64,000 nt of DNA from Phlyctochytrium arcticum (GCA_025602905.1 JAHLKI010000004.1:124001-188000), one strand, 5' to 3'. Shown: positions 45,027 to 59,638, counted from the stretch's first letter. Numbers and translations are program-made. Notes: generated by a model from the sequence alone, not told the origin.

Positions 45027-45978
45027 TTGCTGTGATCAAAGAGAAGAGAGAGAGAAGCAAAAGTAAGTCGAAATGTCCGGAAGGGAGTCAAATAGCCTTT
45101 CCACCGTTCAGGCACCCAGAAAGTCCGCAGCATTCCGGAGCGCCAGAAAGCAGCCATGATCCACAGTCCATCCTCTCTCAAATTGTTGGAATTGATTGCA
45201 ATTCAATTTCGTCTTTCGCCATTCCGGGTCAATGTCAACAAAACCCCGCTCAGGGTGTCCCCGACCAACCATCCGTTCCTCTTCCCTTCGAATCGTGCCG
45301 ATTGATCATTCGTTCCTCCGCCCTTTCTTCTGCGCACTGTCTGAAAAGATGGATGGATGGATGGATGGACGTACGTACAAGGAGTCACAAGTTTGGATAG
45401 TTGAGAAAACCGTTAAAGGTTGTATGTGATTTCAGAACTTCATCCGCTGTGAGGACCCACCCACCTGCGTCCGCTTGCGTTTTTGCCAGGCAAGATCACG
45501 TGGATGCGCAGCAAGCCGCGACTCGCGCATGGGGGCATGGGCAAGCAATGCGCGGCGTGATGATCGGGAGTTGAATTAGACTGCCAGTATGTGGAGCGGT
45601 GCTGCTCGGAATCTTTCGTTCATGAAAAGAAGCACTTTTGGTCTGCAGGGGAGTTGAACAATAGCCGGCAATCCAGGCGAGATCAGCGGGGTGAATCGCG
45701 TAAAAAGTGTCATGTTCGCTATTTGGCAATCGATGCCGATTGATTCTACATCTCTTGCTTTTCTCTGTTTTGCTGCTACTGTACTATGCATTGTCCCTGC
45801 CTGCATGGAGGGTGATCTTTGAATGTTCAGGCTCAGGCAACTCGCTCAATTGTCGCGGAGTGGGGTTAATTACGACCGTCGTCATGGCAACAATTTTCTC
45901 GGTTGCATCTATCAAAAAGTCATTTTTCAAACTCCTGCTCGAGCACCCCACACTTTACCCCCAAAGTATTCATCAAAC
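45027..45978. other. Divergent promoter region of RPS2 and the acidic-protein gene
   Basis: About 950 bp between two divergent, probably highly expressed genes. It contains a (GATG)n microsatellite and otherwise no recognised element. ORFs here have no recognisable product. Confidence 0.4.
45347..45369 (+). repeat. (GATG)n microsatellite
   Basis: Five to six uninterrupted GATG units in the RPS2 upstream region, followed directly by GTACGTAC. Confidence 0.85.
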
Positions 45979-46793
45979 ATGCCCGTCGACGAGAAGACTC
46001 TGAAGAAGGTTATCAAGGAGGGTGGCAAGCGTGGTGTCGAGATTGAGGGTGCCGCCACTATGGGTAAGGGCGCTTTTGATGGCCAGCATCTGGGGATCTG
46101 TCACTAGAGTCTAACCTATCTGCTTTTTACCTCAGGCGGTCTCAACTTCTTCTGCACCAGTAAGTGGAAGAGAAGGATTCATCCGTGGCGAGAAACTTTT
46201 CTGATCATTGTGGTTTTCTTTTTTAGAGGTTGACGAGCCTGCCGGTGATGTTGAGCTTACCATCAAGTCCGTTGAGGCCATGAACGCCCACGTTGACGAG
46301 AACGAGGAGGAGCGCAAGGGTGGATCCGGAGAGATTGGCAAGATGATTTTCTCCATCAATGACGAGCGTGTCGCCGTTGTTGCCTATGTCCCAGAGGCTT
46401 TCAAGGAGAAGGTACGACCAAACGTCTCGTGATGGAGTTTAGATGACAAAACTAACGATGCTCCCTGTTCCTCAGATTGACGCCAAGGTCTGGCTCGAGG
46501 AGGTCATCAAGACCTGGGAAGGAAAGTTTATCTCTGGTGACAGCACTCTCGCCGCTGGAGGTGAGTCTCTTGATATGACCCGTCATTTGTGCGTGTGCCA
46601 ATACTCATGATGGCATCTAGAAATCCTCGGCAACGCTGACAAGGGTTACTTTACCCTCAAGATCCGTGACGAGGCTCTTACCAACTCCATTGCCTACCTC
46701 CGCACCAAGGAGCTTTTCCCCGAGGCCTCCAACGACGACTCTGACGACGATGTCGTCTTTGGTGATGACTTTGACTTTGACGCCGCCGAATAG
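45979..46793 (+). CDS. Conserved acidic protein of unknown function, 183 residues
   Basis: Five exons: 45979-46063, 46136-46159 (24 bases), 46227-46411, 46476-46560 and 46621-46793. All phases match. The product begins MPVDEKTLKKVIKEGGKRGV, then GLNFFCTKVDEPAGDVELTI and GSGEIGKMIFSINDERVAVV with VAYVPE. It ends in a strongly acidic tail (SDDDVVFGDDFDFDAAE). The 'GGLxFFCTxxDEPxGD' and 'GKMIFS' pieces look conserved; I believe similar uncharacterised proteins occur in algae and protists, but this is memory and not a search. A cytosolic, highly expressed protein is inferred from the good splice sites and codon choice. Confidence 0.82.
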
Positions 46794-47122
46794 GCGCGTT
46801 CCTCTCATAGATTTCTTTCTTCATCAACACACACACACATCTTTACTGAGGTTATGGTTAGAGTGGCACATTAATGTAAATAGACTCATTTTATTTTCCC
46901 TTTTCGCATTTGGGCTCTACCGAGTGTATCTACTCCCATGTCTAACGATACGGGTCAAGGGGGGTGTGAAGCGGATAATAGCGGCAAAGCCACGCACGTC
47001 ATTGAAACCCTGGAACGTCGAGGTGATCGATTGAATTTTGGGTCAGAAAGGAACCCTCAACGAAACCGCCACATTATCCTGAATATAAAAGCAAGCACCT
47101 TCCACCGCTTCCGTCTCTCGCC
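46794..47122. other. Spacer before phosphoglucomutase
   Basis: Contains the CA-repeat 3' flank of the previous gene (near 46830) and the TATA-bearing promoter of the next. Confidence 0.45.
47084..47090 (+). promoter_or_regulatory. TATA box of the phosphoglucomutase gene
   Basis: TATAAAA lies 33 bp before the ATG at 47123. The 5' untranslated region would be very short, which is common for fungal housekeeping genes. Confidence 0.6.
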
Positions 47123-49429
<2,307 letters not shown>

Positions 49430-49605
49430 ACAGGTTCTTTTTGCCGACAGAGGTCCCACCATCCGTAGTCAGAACACCCCTTTTCAACAGTGCTTTTTCA
49501 CAGCAGCCCTGCCATTCTCTGTAGTCATATTCTGATTTCTCTCCAGTGTTTGAACAACACACATCTTGTACAATGAAAAAATAGTACGTGTTTCCCAAGC
49601 TCTTA

Positions 49606-52600
49606 TCACGACGATACTATCATGTTGGAGAGGTTCTTCTGATGATCACCAACGACGGCCCCCATTTCTGTCAAAGAATTGCGCCACGACCGCACGAGAG
49701 ATGCGTTCATTTGCGATCGGGCGGTTTGGATCTGTCAAAGAAACATTAATTTTCTGTTGGGGGTTGTGCATGATATGACAGGAAAACACTGACCTCTGGA
49801 TCCACTTTCCAGGATTCATCATCCAGGGGATATCCCGCATCCGCAAAAGTATTTATCAAGTCATTTGACTTTTCCAACCACGTTTTCAACTCGACAAGTT
49901 GATCTGCCAGCTCTTTGGCTACCGTTCCTGTCTTGCCCGTCGTCTTGGTCTTGCTGCTACGAGTTGCCTTGGCGATACTTGACAGGACAGTCTGCAAGTA
50001 CATGCTTGCCTAAACGAAAAATGAGCGATGAGGGATTTCTGGGTATGTAAGTGAGGAATTTTTTGTACCTCGAGGACGAGAGTCAATGTCTTGAGCGTGC
50101 ATGCTGATAAGGGTAAAGAGCGTTGTGGCTCAGAAGAAGGATCAGGTAGCCTCGCCCTGATATCTAAAAGCCACAAGCCAGTTGGTAACCAGATGCCAAA
50201 ACGTTTGGAGTTTATGGATGGTACCTTTCAGGTGGTTCAAGGCAGTCTGCAATGGTTTGACATCTGTTTCTGAATATACCAATCAGTTTGTTGTTTTTGT
50301 CAATTGAGCGAGATGAACATGTTCCAACCTGATGTAGACTCTTCAACACAACATTGCGTTGCATCATACAGAACCTGTGCAGCCAAAACCTGTTCTTCTT
50401 GATCCTGCGAATAAGAAATCGGAGGTTAGGTTGTTAGAACAACATGATGATATGGGGGAAAAAACCTTCTCCGCTTCGGCGCATCTGATGGCATCCTGAA
50501 GGCTCTGTCGTACAGTGACCAACTGCTCCTTCTCCGCTCCGAGGATGACGAGTTTCAACAGTTTTGGAATGCACATGTGTACTTTGATCCACCAATTCTA
50601 CATAATACATCAGACACACAGCATAGGATTGATAGTTGACTCGATTACAAAATAACGTACCGATGCTGGCGGGAAGGTTTTGCCTGATATACTTTCGGCA
50701 ATATCCACATTTGACAGTCTCCAATCGGGCAGCAGTGTCCTATCCCGATTATCCGAAAGTTTGCCAAGACCATCCGCTACAAAACGTTTTTTCAGCAAAT
50801 ACATCCTCAAGAACCTCAAGCACAAATTTCACTTACCAGATGCATCTAATTCCGGGTCCGTCACTTCATTCAGGTACTCCCGCATACCATCAAGACTGGG
50901 GCCGCGACGCAGAAGCTCAATACGACAAAGCTGACCTTGGAATAGCATGCGTTGGAGGGAGTGACGGAGTCTGTCCCGAAAGCGGATGAATTCTTCAATC
51001 TGGGTATCACTCTCATCAGCTACGACGATATATATCACAGAAATGAGTAGTGATGGGGCTTACCTTGGAGAAAGTACAGAACTTGAAAGCTTGGACAATC
51101 ATTTCCGGTGTCTATTTAAGATTGTAATAAGCGTTGAGTTTCCCATCACACGTCAGCGACAATGGCCGTACTTCTCGCTCGTTTGAAGAGTATATGGTCA
51201 TTGCGCGCATGATCGGTCCGACGACTTTCTCAGGGGCACCCAACATTTCGATATCGTGAGTGATAAAGTAACTCACTGTGTCATGCTGGATTTGTTTGAT
51301 GTCCAGTGTAGACGCATGATCGAGAAGAGGCATCACAGCGCCTAAAAATTAAGTTCAAAGTGAGTAATTGGTTTGTTGTATGAAAGCGAGAGAAAGCAGC
51401 AAAATCGTTGCCTTTGCTTACCGAGTTGTGCGTAAATGCGGACAAGAAGTAACTTCATCTGATAGTTGAACTTGCTGCGCTGCAGACCATATTCCAGGAT
51501 CGTGCCGGCTTGCAGCAAATGGGGGGAAACAGCGGCTACAGAAACAAAGGTTATATTCCATATCACGGTCATTTACACTCATGGCAAAACCAATGAACCT
51601 TTGGTCTCTTGATGCAAGTATATCAACGCCTGTGCTGCCAAGATCAGATACTCGTCACCTGGTTGCAACTCCCGTTCATCCAGCTTGGCGCCTGCGGGGG
51701 ATATCAGCAATGTGACAGCTTAGCTTGGAAGGAGACAGACCTAATGGGATGGTTTCTTTGTACTTTGCGAGATATTTGTTTGACAATTCATGGACGTCGG
51801 TCGCAGTCTCCAATTTTATGCATAGGAAGTGCGCCTTCGCCTTTGTGACGGCTTGTCTGACACCCGCACTGGTCGTAAGCTTCAGAAAATTTGAAGGTTA
51901 CTGGACCTGTTTTCACACAATGCCACGTAAAAACTCACATTTTCAGATTCTCCGGTCAGTTTCTTCGCTAATTCACTCCGAGCCGCATCCGAAAGGGCCT
52001 CGATGTATACTCGAACATCGTCAAAACAGGATATGGTTGAGCCAAAACGGGCAATGTAGGACAGGATCAGGTCGACTGAACCTACAAAGCCAAATTGAGG
52101 ATCGCTTTGTGAGTGAAAATCATATGCAAAACGAACCGGTTGGATCGGTCCTCTTCTGTAGCTCAAGTTCTGCCAAAAATGGAGCGCGCTTGGGATGCTT
52201 TTCGGAGGCTGCCTTGTCCTGCTGCGCCAGCACAAAAGTCTTGAAATTGGTCAAATAGTTGTCACTAATGCAAAGTCCAAACTTAAAAAATCTGTAGAGC
52301 ATGAATAATAGAATAGAAAATGCGGGATACCAACCGTTGCCCTTGATCCTGTGTTTCCAGTACTGCCTCCAAATAGTTCTGCCAGCTCAGCCAATCATCT
52401 ATACTGTGGTCATAATGAGTCCCTGGTTTGCCCGGATATTCAAAACAAGCTTGCAAACCTCATCCTAATCACTTCTCTGCTCCATTCCAAAACCTTTTCC
52501 CACTTTCGCGAAGATTGCGCCAATCCGACCATTAACCGTTTCCGTTCCGCAGCAACTTTGCATAACTTGGCGCCGAGCTCCGATTCAATGAGCGTCAAAG

Positions 52601-53584
52601 CCTCGTCATACTTTGACTGATACGTCAAGATATCCACGTAGAGTTGCAAGACTGTTTGGACGAATCAACACAGATGACATGTGATTGCATGGAGATTTCG
52701 CGTACTTTCAAAGGTATCAACTTTTCCCTCTTGATGAGCGCGTACCATCATTCTTTCTGCCAAAGTGACCATCATTCCTGTTGGTCCTTTTGGGTCGTCT
52801 TTAGCCTGCCGTGAACAATTTATCAATGAGAACCGTAAGGGTTTAGAACAGAAACATACCCGCAGCCATATTGTCATTATCGTCCAGAATAGATAGCGGT
52901 TGTCTCTGAAAGTTTTCTGCAATCTCATCGCAGCCTGGCCAAATCACGATTCATCAGACGTGGGAACTTTATGGCGGAAGTGATAGATGTTACACCTGCT
53001 GCATCTTTTGTCGGTCATCCCCCCTAACTAAACCCATAAACCAGTGATTCGCAAGCTCCTCGTTTTTCGGATCCTTGTCGAAAGCGCTTGCATATATATC
53101 AACAATGTCCTGATCTGCATTAGGCCACCCCTGGTAAGTAATCTCTCACGGCATTTTAGAATATAAACAAAGCAAGTCGCGGGGACATACGGCAGTGATG
53201 CGCTCGGTAGACCATAGTGACGGCTTGTAATATCCCCTCATCGGCGGTTTTTGATGCTTTAACCTGAGCGCAAAGAGCAAGGGCATCTTCGGTTCTCCCC
53301 AACCTGTCGAAACTCAGTGCCTTCAAGGCCTAAAGTGACAAGCATCAGCAATACAGTCTATTCGACTACGTACTAATGTTTCAGAACCTTGAGTATCAGT
53401 GCATCGGGTTGCTTTTTAAGGGCTTTGTCGCATAGCTGCAACGCTTGTTTGTTGGCCCAAGAATCCAAAGCCTCTGGCAATTTTGAAGTGAGCAGACTCA
53501 AATGCGTAGCAGGCTGTTGACAAAGAATAGGCTACCATAAATAGGCCTCAGCTTCCGTTCGCTCACGTCTGTCAGACTTGCCAT
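49606..53584 (-). CDS. NAA25: NatB N-acetyltransferase auxiliary subunit NAA25/Mdm20
   Basis: A gene with more than a dozen short exons. The start at 53584 gives MASLTDVSERKLRPIY. TPR-like helices follow: NKQALQLCDKALKKQPDALI (about 53400), ALKALSFDRLGRTEDALALC (about 53270), YVDILTYQSKYDEALTLIES (about 52600). Further alpha-alpha repeats continue through the 51-52 kb exons, and the last exon, read in phase from GTGGATCCAGAG, ends at 49606. The N-terminal order (short leader, 'QALQLCDKxLKKxP', 'LKALxLxRxGxxxEA') is that of Mdm20/NAA25. This protein binds the catalytic subunit NAA20 and anchors it to the ribosome to acetylate Met-Asp/Glu/Asn/Gln N-termini. Middle exon borders are approximate. 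Confidence 0.78.
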
Positions 53585-53836
53585 CCTCCAACGATCTACT
53601 GCCGTAAATGTCCGGCAACTGTCTTACTGTCCATCAAAATTCGGCAACTTGGGTAGTGTACTAGTGTGCAAGATGCGATGACTGTGCGAACTGTAAATCA
53701 CATGTATTCGCTCGCCAAACGGTCATCAAATCGAAATTTGAACTCAGTGGAAAAACAAATAAAACGTCGCCAATTGCTCCACTGATTGAGACCCCAACTC
53801 CACCTACTCCTTTAAAGAAATCGATACTTGCCCATC

Positions 53837-54416
53837 ATGGCTATGGTAGAACCCACCCCCGATACTCACGGATATCCGTTTACAGCCGGCGTCGAAAAGC
53901 TGACAGTGGTAAGCTCAGGGTTCTGGTCATTGTGATTCCAATACGGAATACTGAGAAGACTTGTTTTACTCTAGATCTCCACGGATGACTCGGATCCATC
54001 ATGTGCCACATTCTGTATGGCAGACGAAGATCACACGCTGGGAAACTCATTACGATTCATCATTATGAAGAAGTAAGCTGGAGCATCGAATGGGTATGCT
54101 CGATAAAGCTCTAACCTCATTCTGATTTAGCGAGGCTGTTTCATTTTGTGGTTATACGATTCCCCATCCCTCCGAATTCAAAATTCACCTTCGCATACAA
54201 ACAGACGGTAACTTTGCTTCTATTGTTGTTGTAGCTTGTGTCTTGAAGCAATGTGTACTGACCGATTACTCTCTAGGCACCATCACAGCAGCACAGGCAC
54301 TGGATAAGGGTCTCGACGATTTGATCGCCACAGCTGAGCACATCGAAAATTTGTTTTCAGAACGAGTGGCAGCCAAAGATGATTACGAAGTGCGGGAAGG
54401 GGCCGTTTTTGAGTAG
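53837..54416 (+). CDS. RPC19: RNA polymerase I and III subunit AC19 (RPAC2)
   Basis: Four exons from MAMVEPTPDTHGYPFTAGVE to the stop at 54414-54416. The signature of the family is plain: DPSCATFCMADEDHTLGNSL, RFIIMK, NEAVSFCGYTIPHPSEFKIH and LRIQTD. These form the alpha-N-terminal-like dimerisation fold, with the helix 'HTLGNSLR'. The C-terminal helix GLDDLIATAEHIENLF is also typical. About 130 residues, as expected. AC19 pairs with AC40 in the assembly of polymerases I and III, equivalent to bacterial alpha. It is divergent from NAA25, with 252 bp between the two start codons. Confidence 0.95.
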
Positions 54417-54807
54417 AGTGCTCGGATGTGAGATATGGAGCTTCTTGATCACAATCGCAACGTTTAATTAATGTAGAATGTAATTATATTTAAGATGGAA
54501 GAACACAGCTGAGCAATAGTATAACAGCGCAACTCCCTCTCGAGCTCCAAATGAAGCATGCTGCTCTGGAAGTTTTATAGTGATTTTCGCATTTGTAACA
54601 TCAACGAGACATTATATGTCCTTCCACGAAGACGCATCTAAAGACATTTCGTTTGCTGCTTGATCATCAGGGTCTTTAGGACCCTCTTTCGTATGGTGTC
54701 AAAACACTGGTCAAAACGCTCACAAGTTGCAAGCCACATTTCGCAATGTCATCACTTTCACCAGAGAGTTCCGGCACTCGAGAGTCGAGAATTTACCCAT
54801 CCAAATT
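54417..54807. other. Spacer between AC19 and HSCB genes
   Basis: AT-rich; nothing recognised. The HSCB frame is open upstream of its first ATG, but without an initiator. Confidence 0.4.
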
Positions 54808-55810
54808 ATGCTTCGCAACACTCATTTGCCAAGAACCGTTTCGCGATCTGTAAAGGACAAAGGTAGCCGCAAGGTAGTCCATTTGCAACTGTTTTTGGCA
54901 CTGCTCTCTGCATCGTCTCGGCGCCAGAGTTCCATATTAGCGACACGGCCAAAGAACGCAACCACCTTATCCCAGGCAGTTCGATTCCATTCAAACACAT
55001 CCCACTCATCATCATCATCCCCCTCCGATGCTTCCACTGCTACCGCCAATACCACCCCTAAAAACCCGGAGCGCAAATGTTGGCAATGTGGAGCAAGTCT
55101 TCCTCGGTCAGCCGTCTTCTGCCCGGTAGAACAGGGCTTGATCCAGCCAACTTATGACGAATCCACGTTTTTCGATGTACTCGTTCCTGGAACGCCGCCA
55201 CAGGACGCAAAGTTTAAATTTGATCTGGATGAGAAGAAGCTTCGAAGGCGCTTCTTAGAATTGCAAACCAAGGTGCATCCAGATGGTTATGGACGAAAGT
55301 CAGCGGTAGGGATACCCATTATGGTTGTCATTTCATATGCTTAAGATCTAATTCATGTATCTTTAGACTGAGAAAGTCTGTGCGGACCAACAGTCTTCGT
55401 TCATAAACAAAGGGTATCAATCTTTGAAAGATCCATTGCCAAGGGCCAAATATCTTTTGCATATGAATGGATTGTCTGTGGGAGAGGGCGACTCACTTGA
55501 CGATAAATCACTTCTGATGGAAGTCATGGAGGCACGAGAACAGTTAGAGGAGGCGGCAACTCAAGATGAGATCGCGTATATGAAGGAGGAGAACAATGGT
55601 AAGATCTATCTTGCATTGAAGGAAGTGCCTAAGATTTGACGCCTTCTTCTAGAACGGATAGATCGAACTATCCAAGGCTTGTCAGATGCCTTCAAGTCGC
55701 GTGACTTGCAAAGGGCCAAGCGGCTTACTACTGAGCTGCAGTATTGGATCAACATTCAAAACGCAGCGTCCGATTGGTCCCCAGGGAAGCGCGTGGAAAT
55801 AAATCATTGA
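54808..55810 (+). CDS. HSCB: Mitochondrial Fe-S J-type co-chaperone HSCB/Jac1
   Basis: Three exons: 54808-55305, 55367-55598 and 55653-55810, 295 residues. The first ATG (MLRNTHLPRTVSRSVKDKGS) starts an Arg/Ser-rich, acid-poor leader typical of a mitochondrial presequence. Then comes a CWQCGASLP..FCPV segment, corresponding to the N-terminal zinc-binding domain of metazoan HSCB, but the fourth Cys is missing. The J domain follows, with LDEKKLRRRFLELQTKVHPD (HPD intact) and INKGYQSLKDPLPRAKYLL. The C-terminal domain has MEVMEAREQLEEA, which contacts the scaffold protein ISCU. The protein delivers ISCU to mitochondrial Hsp70 for cluster transfer. Assignment is firm. Confidence 0.93.
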
Positions 55811-56214
55811 CCGACAGACATTTTTGGAAAGCAGCCAGGAATGCAGTGTTCAAAGATGAAGAATGTATTGTGGTATACTAAATAATGATCATGGGAGTGT
55901 GGAGGGTAGTTTGTATTCCAGGCGCAAACCAAGAAATCACTGTGGAGTTACAGTTCCTTGCGAGTGCCTGGATAGTATCGTCACTTGATTGAGCTTGTAC
56001 GCGTTATACTATGTGGACCTGCGATTAATGCCTCATCCGTCAATGGCCGACACTTCCTTGTCAATAACACACCTATGGGATTCTTCGTCGTCGACTTCGT
56101 CCAGGACACACAATAGCGACCCCAGTCCTTCCTGTGTGCCGGTACTTGATTCAGTTTTCAGGGTATTTGCTACACTTGAGGCAGCAGTAACAGTTGACAT
56201 GGCAGCATGCCGAC
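55811..56214. other. Convergent spacer
   Basis: 3' flanks of the HSCB gene and of the (-) PH-like gene. An Ala-rich open (-) frame reaches into it from 56485, but it is judged a mirror of the spliced gene. Confidence 0.35.
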
Positions 56215-56842
56215 TCAATATCGATGCCAGTCGCTGGGCCGGATCGAAGCCCATAGCGGAGCGGACATTTGCACGGGCTCCCAAGCCGTGAGCTTTTGCT
56301 CTTCGCAAAGCACGAGCGGATAGATTTGATGCTGTTCGGAAAGCGGCACGCATTGCGAAGAATGTCGATCTGGAGCATATACACTTTGTCAGTCGTTCCC
56401 AAACAGCGTTTCTCCGACGGAAATGCGGGGATGGCACAGTCATGCGTCTCTTGAATGACTCCGCCTTTGGCACTACTCCAGCCAATCACAACGCGTGAAC
56501 TTTTTTTGCCGTGGCGCATGCCCTCCGTGGTATATAAAGCCTCGCCGACTTTCTCCTCTCTTTCTCGAAACCATCTCTTGCACCTCTTGGATCCCATCAC
56601 CTTCCGCAATGCGCGGATTAGACTCTTTCGCCACGACTCAGAACATTTTGTTACGGCCATGACTCGAATCTGCTTGTTGCGGATCCACCCACACCACCGA
56701 TGTTAGTTTTACTTCCACCCAGCACTCGAAGCGCACGTGGCCCCGTCTTCTTTACGGAGCGGCGGCCATCCGTAGCGTATATTTCTAGTTGGGGCATCGA
56801 AAAACAACTGCTGGCGGAGTTCTCAGCGCTTACGGATGCCAT
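56215..56842 (-). CDS. Hypothetical protein, possible PH-like N-terminus
   Basis: Three exons can be assembled: 56842 to about 56712, about 56660 to 56385, and 56331-56215. The second intron is 53 bp with GTGTAT..CAG; the first is about 50 bp with GTAAAAC..GAG and a CTAAC branch-like site. The product starts MASVSAENSASSCFSMPQLE, has strands like LEIYATDGRR and RALRVLGG, and a terminal helix CSESWRKSLIRALRKV as at the end of a PH domain. A second part has SRVVIGWSSAKGGVIQETHD and AFPSEKRCLGTTDKHQIYPL, ending MSAPLWASIRPSDWHRY. It is well balanced in composition, but I recognise no family for the second part. Both introns have weak borders, so the model is tentative. Confidence 0.5.
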
Positions 56843-57519
56843 TGTTGTTTTCTTTCTGATCTCTTTGTGGAATCTTGAGCTTCCCTTGCGGTTGGTCGGT
56901 TCTGCTTGGAAGGAGGGCTGAAGACGGCTTTGGTGGACGTTTGGGCTGTTTCCAACGGCGCCCTCCCATATTCTATATCTCTTCCGGGTGTCACTATGTG
57001 GCCATTACGGTTTAGAAAAACCATGGGATGGATAAACCAAATACAATTTGCTTTTGTTTCTATTTTATTCATAAGGAAGAAAAAACAATGTTGAGCAATG
57101 ACTGTTCTCATTCTGTATGAAAGGACTGCAATTCAGTAAATTTGCATTGAACATCTGATCTGCGTCAAGCGTATGCGATCCCAGATGGGATCTTCTCAGT
57201 ATGAAAGTTCTCCAAAGTGTCAGTCAAGACCTGCGCCTTTCTCATTATTCTCACGTCGTCTGTGCCGAAATTATTACTCTAGGACGACTTGACGACCGAA
57301 GAGTATGCGTGAACGAGTCGTCCATGTCATCGGAAACGATGTTGAGCTCTTACGATTACAAGTAGTGAAGAAACTTATGTCACGGAACGGCTAGAAGCCA
57401 CTAGCAGCTTTTCCTATATAGATGTTTGTATTGCTCTGTACACGCACAGATGTTTAAAAAAAAGACTTCATTTACAGTGAGAAAGCCGTATTCCGAGTCA
57501 CACACGCGGATAGCAAAGT
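56843..57519. other. Intergenic spacer
   Basis: Between the PH-like gene and the 3' end of the channel gene. No supported feature. The region around 57170-57330 contains short inverted segments but nothing I can name. Confidence 0.35.
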
Positions 57520-59638
57520 TCAGTATCCAAATTCGTTGATATGCTCCAGCACAGCCAAATCAATGTCGTCGTATTCGCCGTCGCGCAAGTTGGGTCGCAT
57601 GGACGTCAAGGGTGGTATCATTTTGGCCCCGCGTTTGGCAGCCGTATAGTACAATCGCGTGTACGTGTGGATGTAACGTCTGAGTAGCTGCCACGCTGTC
57701 CATCGTTTGGCGTAATAGCGAATTTTGGGAAACTTGTCCAAAGCTTCGCGGAGTACATGGAGGGGCAATACATGAATAGTAACATTGGTCAAAGCGCGAC
57801 ATTCGGAGCTCTTACGATTCTCACGCAAAACCGTTCGGCCAAAAATGTTTTTGCTGCGCAAAGAAAGTTAGACAAATTTTCCATGAGACCTAGCGATTCA
57901 TCTTCAAGCTCACCTGGGGTATACTCGGCCATCAATCGCAACAATACCATGCTCGAGATAGTAGATTCCCTCGTACCCTTCGGTGAATACATGAGCATTG
58001 GCCGGAACTTCCTTGATTTCGATGCCTCGACAAAGTTCTTGCGTCAATGTGGGCTCACGAGACACAAACGGTTCTAGGTACGGAATGCTTGATATAAAAT
58101 CTACAAAAATCTCGGTGCTGATGAATCCGTGTAATTGTGGGGGCAAGTCTTTGAGCAGATTGGTATGTGCCTCGGTGGTGGCAGCCGCGAAATGATCCGA
58201 CAAATATTCGTGCACCTTCATCTTCAAGCGCTGGTCAAGCTTCAACCGGTCAAACATCTCGAGGTAGTTGTCAACGCGCAGATCGTGTTCACGCTGAACA
58301 CGGTCCGCCACAGCCAAGACATTTACCACAGACCCGATAAAATAAAGAGCGGCAACGTAGGAAATGAAATTTGCAAAAAATGCGTATCCTGCTTCACGAA
58401 CTGTTGAAGGGCCGATGACATCAAATTGTGGGCCGATTAAACTGACGGTGCTCGCGCTCCAGTAAATTGCCAGGACGTAGGCTTCCCAATGATCAATCTC
58501 GGACATGGTTGTGTTGCGAAAGGCTGCATAGTTCTGGAGCCAGCCTGGATAATCAGTGGGATAATTGGATTCATCAGCAAGTCGGTAACCGCAAGCCAGC
58601 CAATGAACAAGAAAGAGGATGATGATGGCAAACTAAAAATTTCACAAGATCAGAATCCGTTGGTTGATGCGCGTCTGGTAAGCGGCGGACAAGCCTACCT
58701 GTAAAATTTTCATGGTCGCATAGCGAAAGTTGACATAAACTCGCCATTGTTTCAATTTACGACTCGCGCGCAGTACGCGCAGTAGCTTGAGCAATCGCGC
58801 CAGTCGCAGGAAACGAAGCAGACGCAATTGGCTCAGATTTTGTTTGCCACCTCCCGATCCCATACTCGTCATCTCAAAAGGTATCACGGACACCAAGTCG
58901 ATCAAGAACCAACTCTTCAAGTAGCGGACAAGAATTGCTTTCCCATCACGTACGAGGCGGCCGGTTTGTGGGTCGCGGTAGGGCGTGCGAATTTGGACAA
59001 ACATGTCGATGAAGAAAATAATGTCGACTACTCGATTGATGAGGAAAAGAATGCCGATTGAGTTATCGCTGGGAAGAAACCTAGGAACCACGCATCGGCT
59101 GAGAAAGATTGCTTTGATGGCTTTTTGCAGAAATGGAGAGAACCTACGCTGTTTCAAACGGGGTCACAGATGCAGTGAACATGAGAAGCACAAGAGACAG
59201 CATATCCCATCGTTTGAGGAAATTGGAAGTCAAGTCGAATACGGGAAAAAATCCTTGCTTCTCTACAGGAACAATGTACTGCGGCTCTCGCTCTCGATGA
59301 TCAATCAAACACTCTGGTAAGTTGAGCAACTCATCGGGAGTAACCCTCCACCTGTGAACCTTGCCATAATGTACTTGCTGTAAGAAAGAGCCAGTTGGCA
59401 CAACCATTGAATCCGGCTCATCTTCCGCCACCAAAATATCCAAGGCATACGTCAGTCGTTCGTAGAGGCTGGGCTTGACAAGTCTTTCAATTTTTTGGTT
59501 CCTGTCCTTGGTGGTAATCAGCTCTTTGGATTCCTGCTTCGAAAGTCGACTTGAGCGGGTTGATTTTGAAAAGCGGCCAGCCAGGTTGGCCACTGAGCCC
59601 GGAGCACCCAGGCCATCGCCTAACTTCTGTTTGGACAT
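57520..59638 (-). CDS. Voltage/cyclic-nucleotide-gated channel-like protein (CNG/HCN type)
   Basis: Five exons or so from MSKQKLGDGLGAPGSVANLA (59638) to the stop at 57520, roughly 650 residues. S1-S3 segments (WDMLSLVLLMFTASVTPF, VVDIIFFIDMFVQIRTPY) are followed by an Arg-rich S4 (LRLLRFLRLARLLKLLRVLR). S5 (FAIIILFLVHWLACGY) leads to a pore loop AIYWSASTVSLIGPQFDVIG and S6. A C-linker (QRLKMKVHEYLSDHF) and a cyclic-nucleotide-binding fold (VFTEGYEGIYYLEHGIVAI, then IFGRTVLRENRKSSECRA) follow. The CNG-type filter (TIGETPPP in animals) is replaced, there is no GYG, and the FGE Glu of the phosphate-binding cassette is Arg. The channel class is firm; ion selectivity and ligand binding are open. 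Zoosporic fungi use a CNG channel in light sensing, a possible role. Confidence 0.88.
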
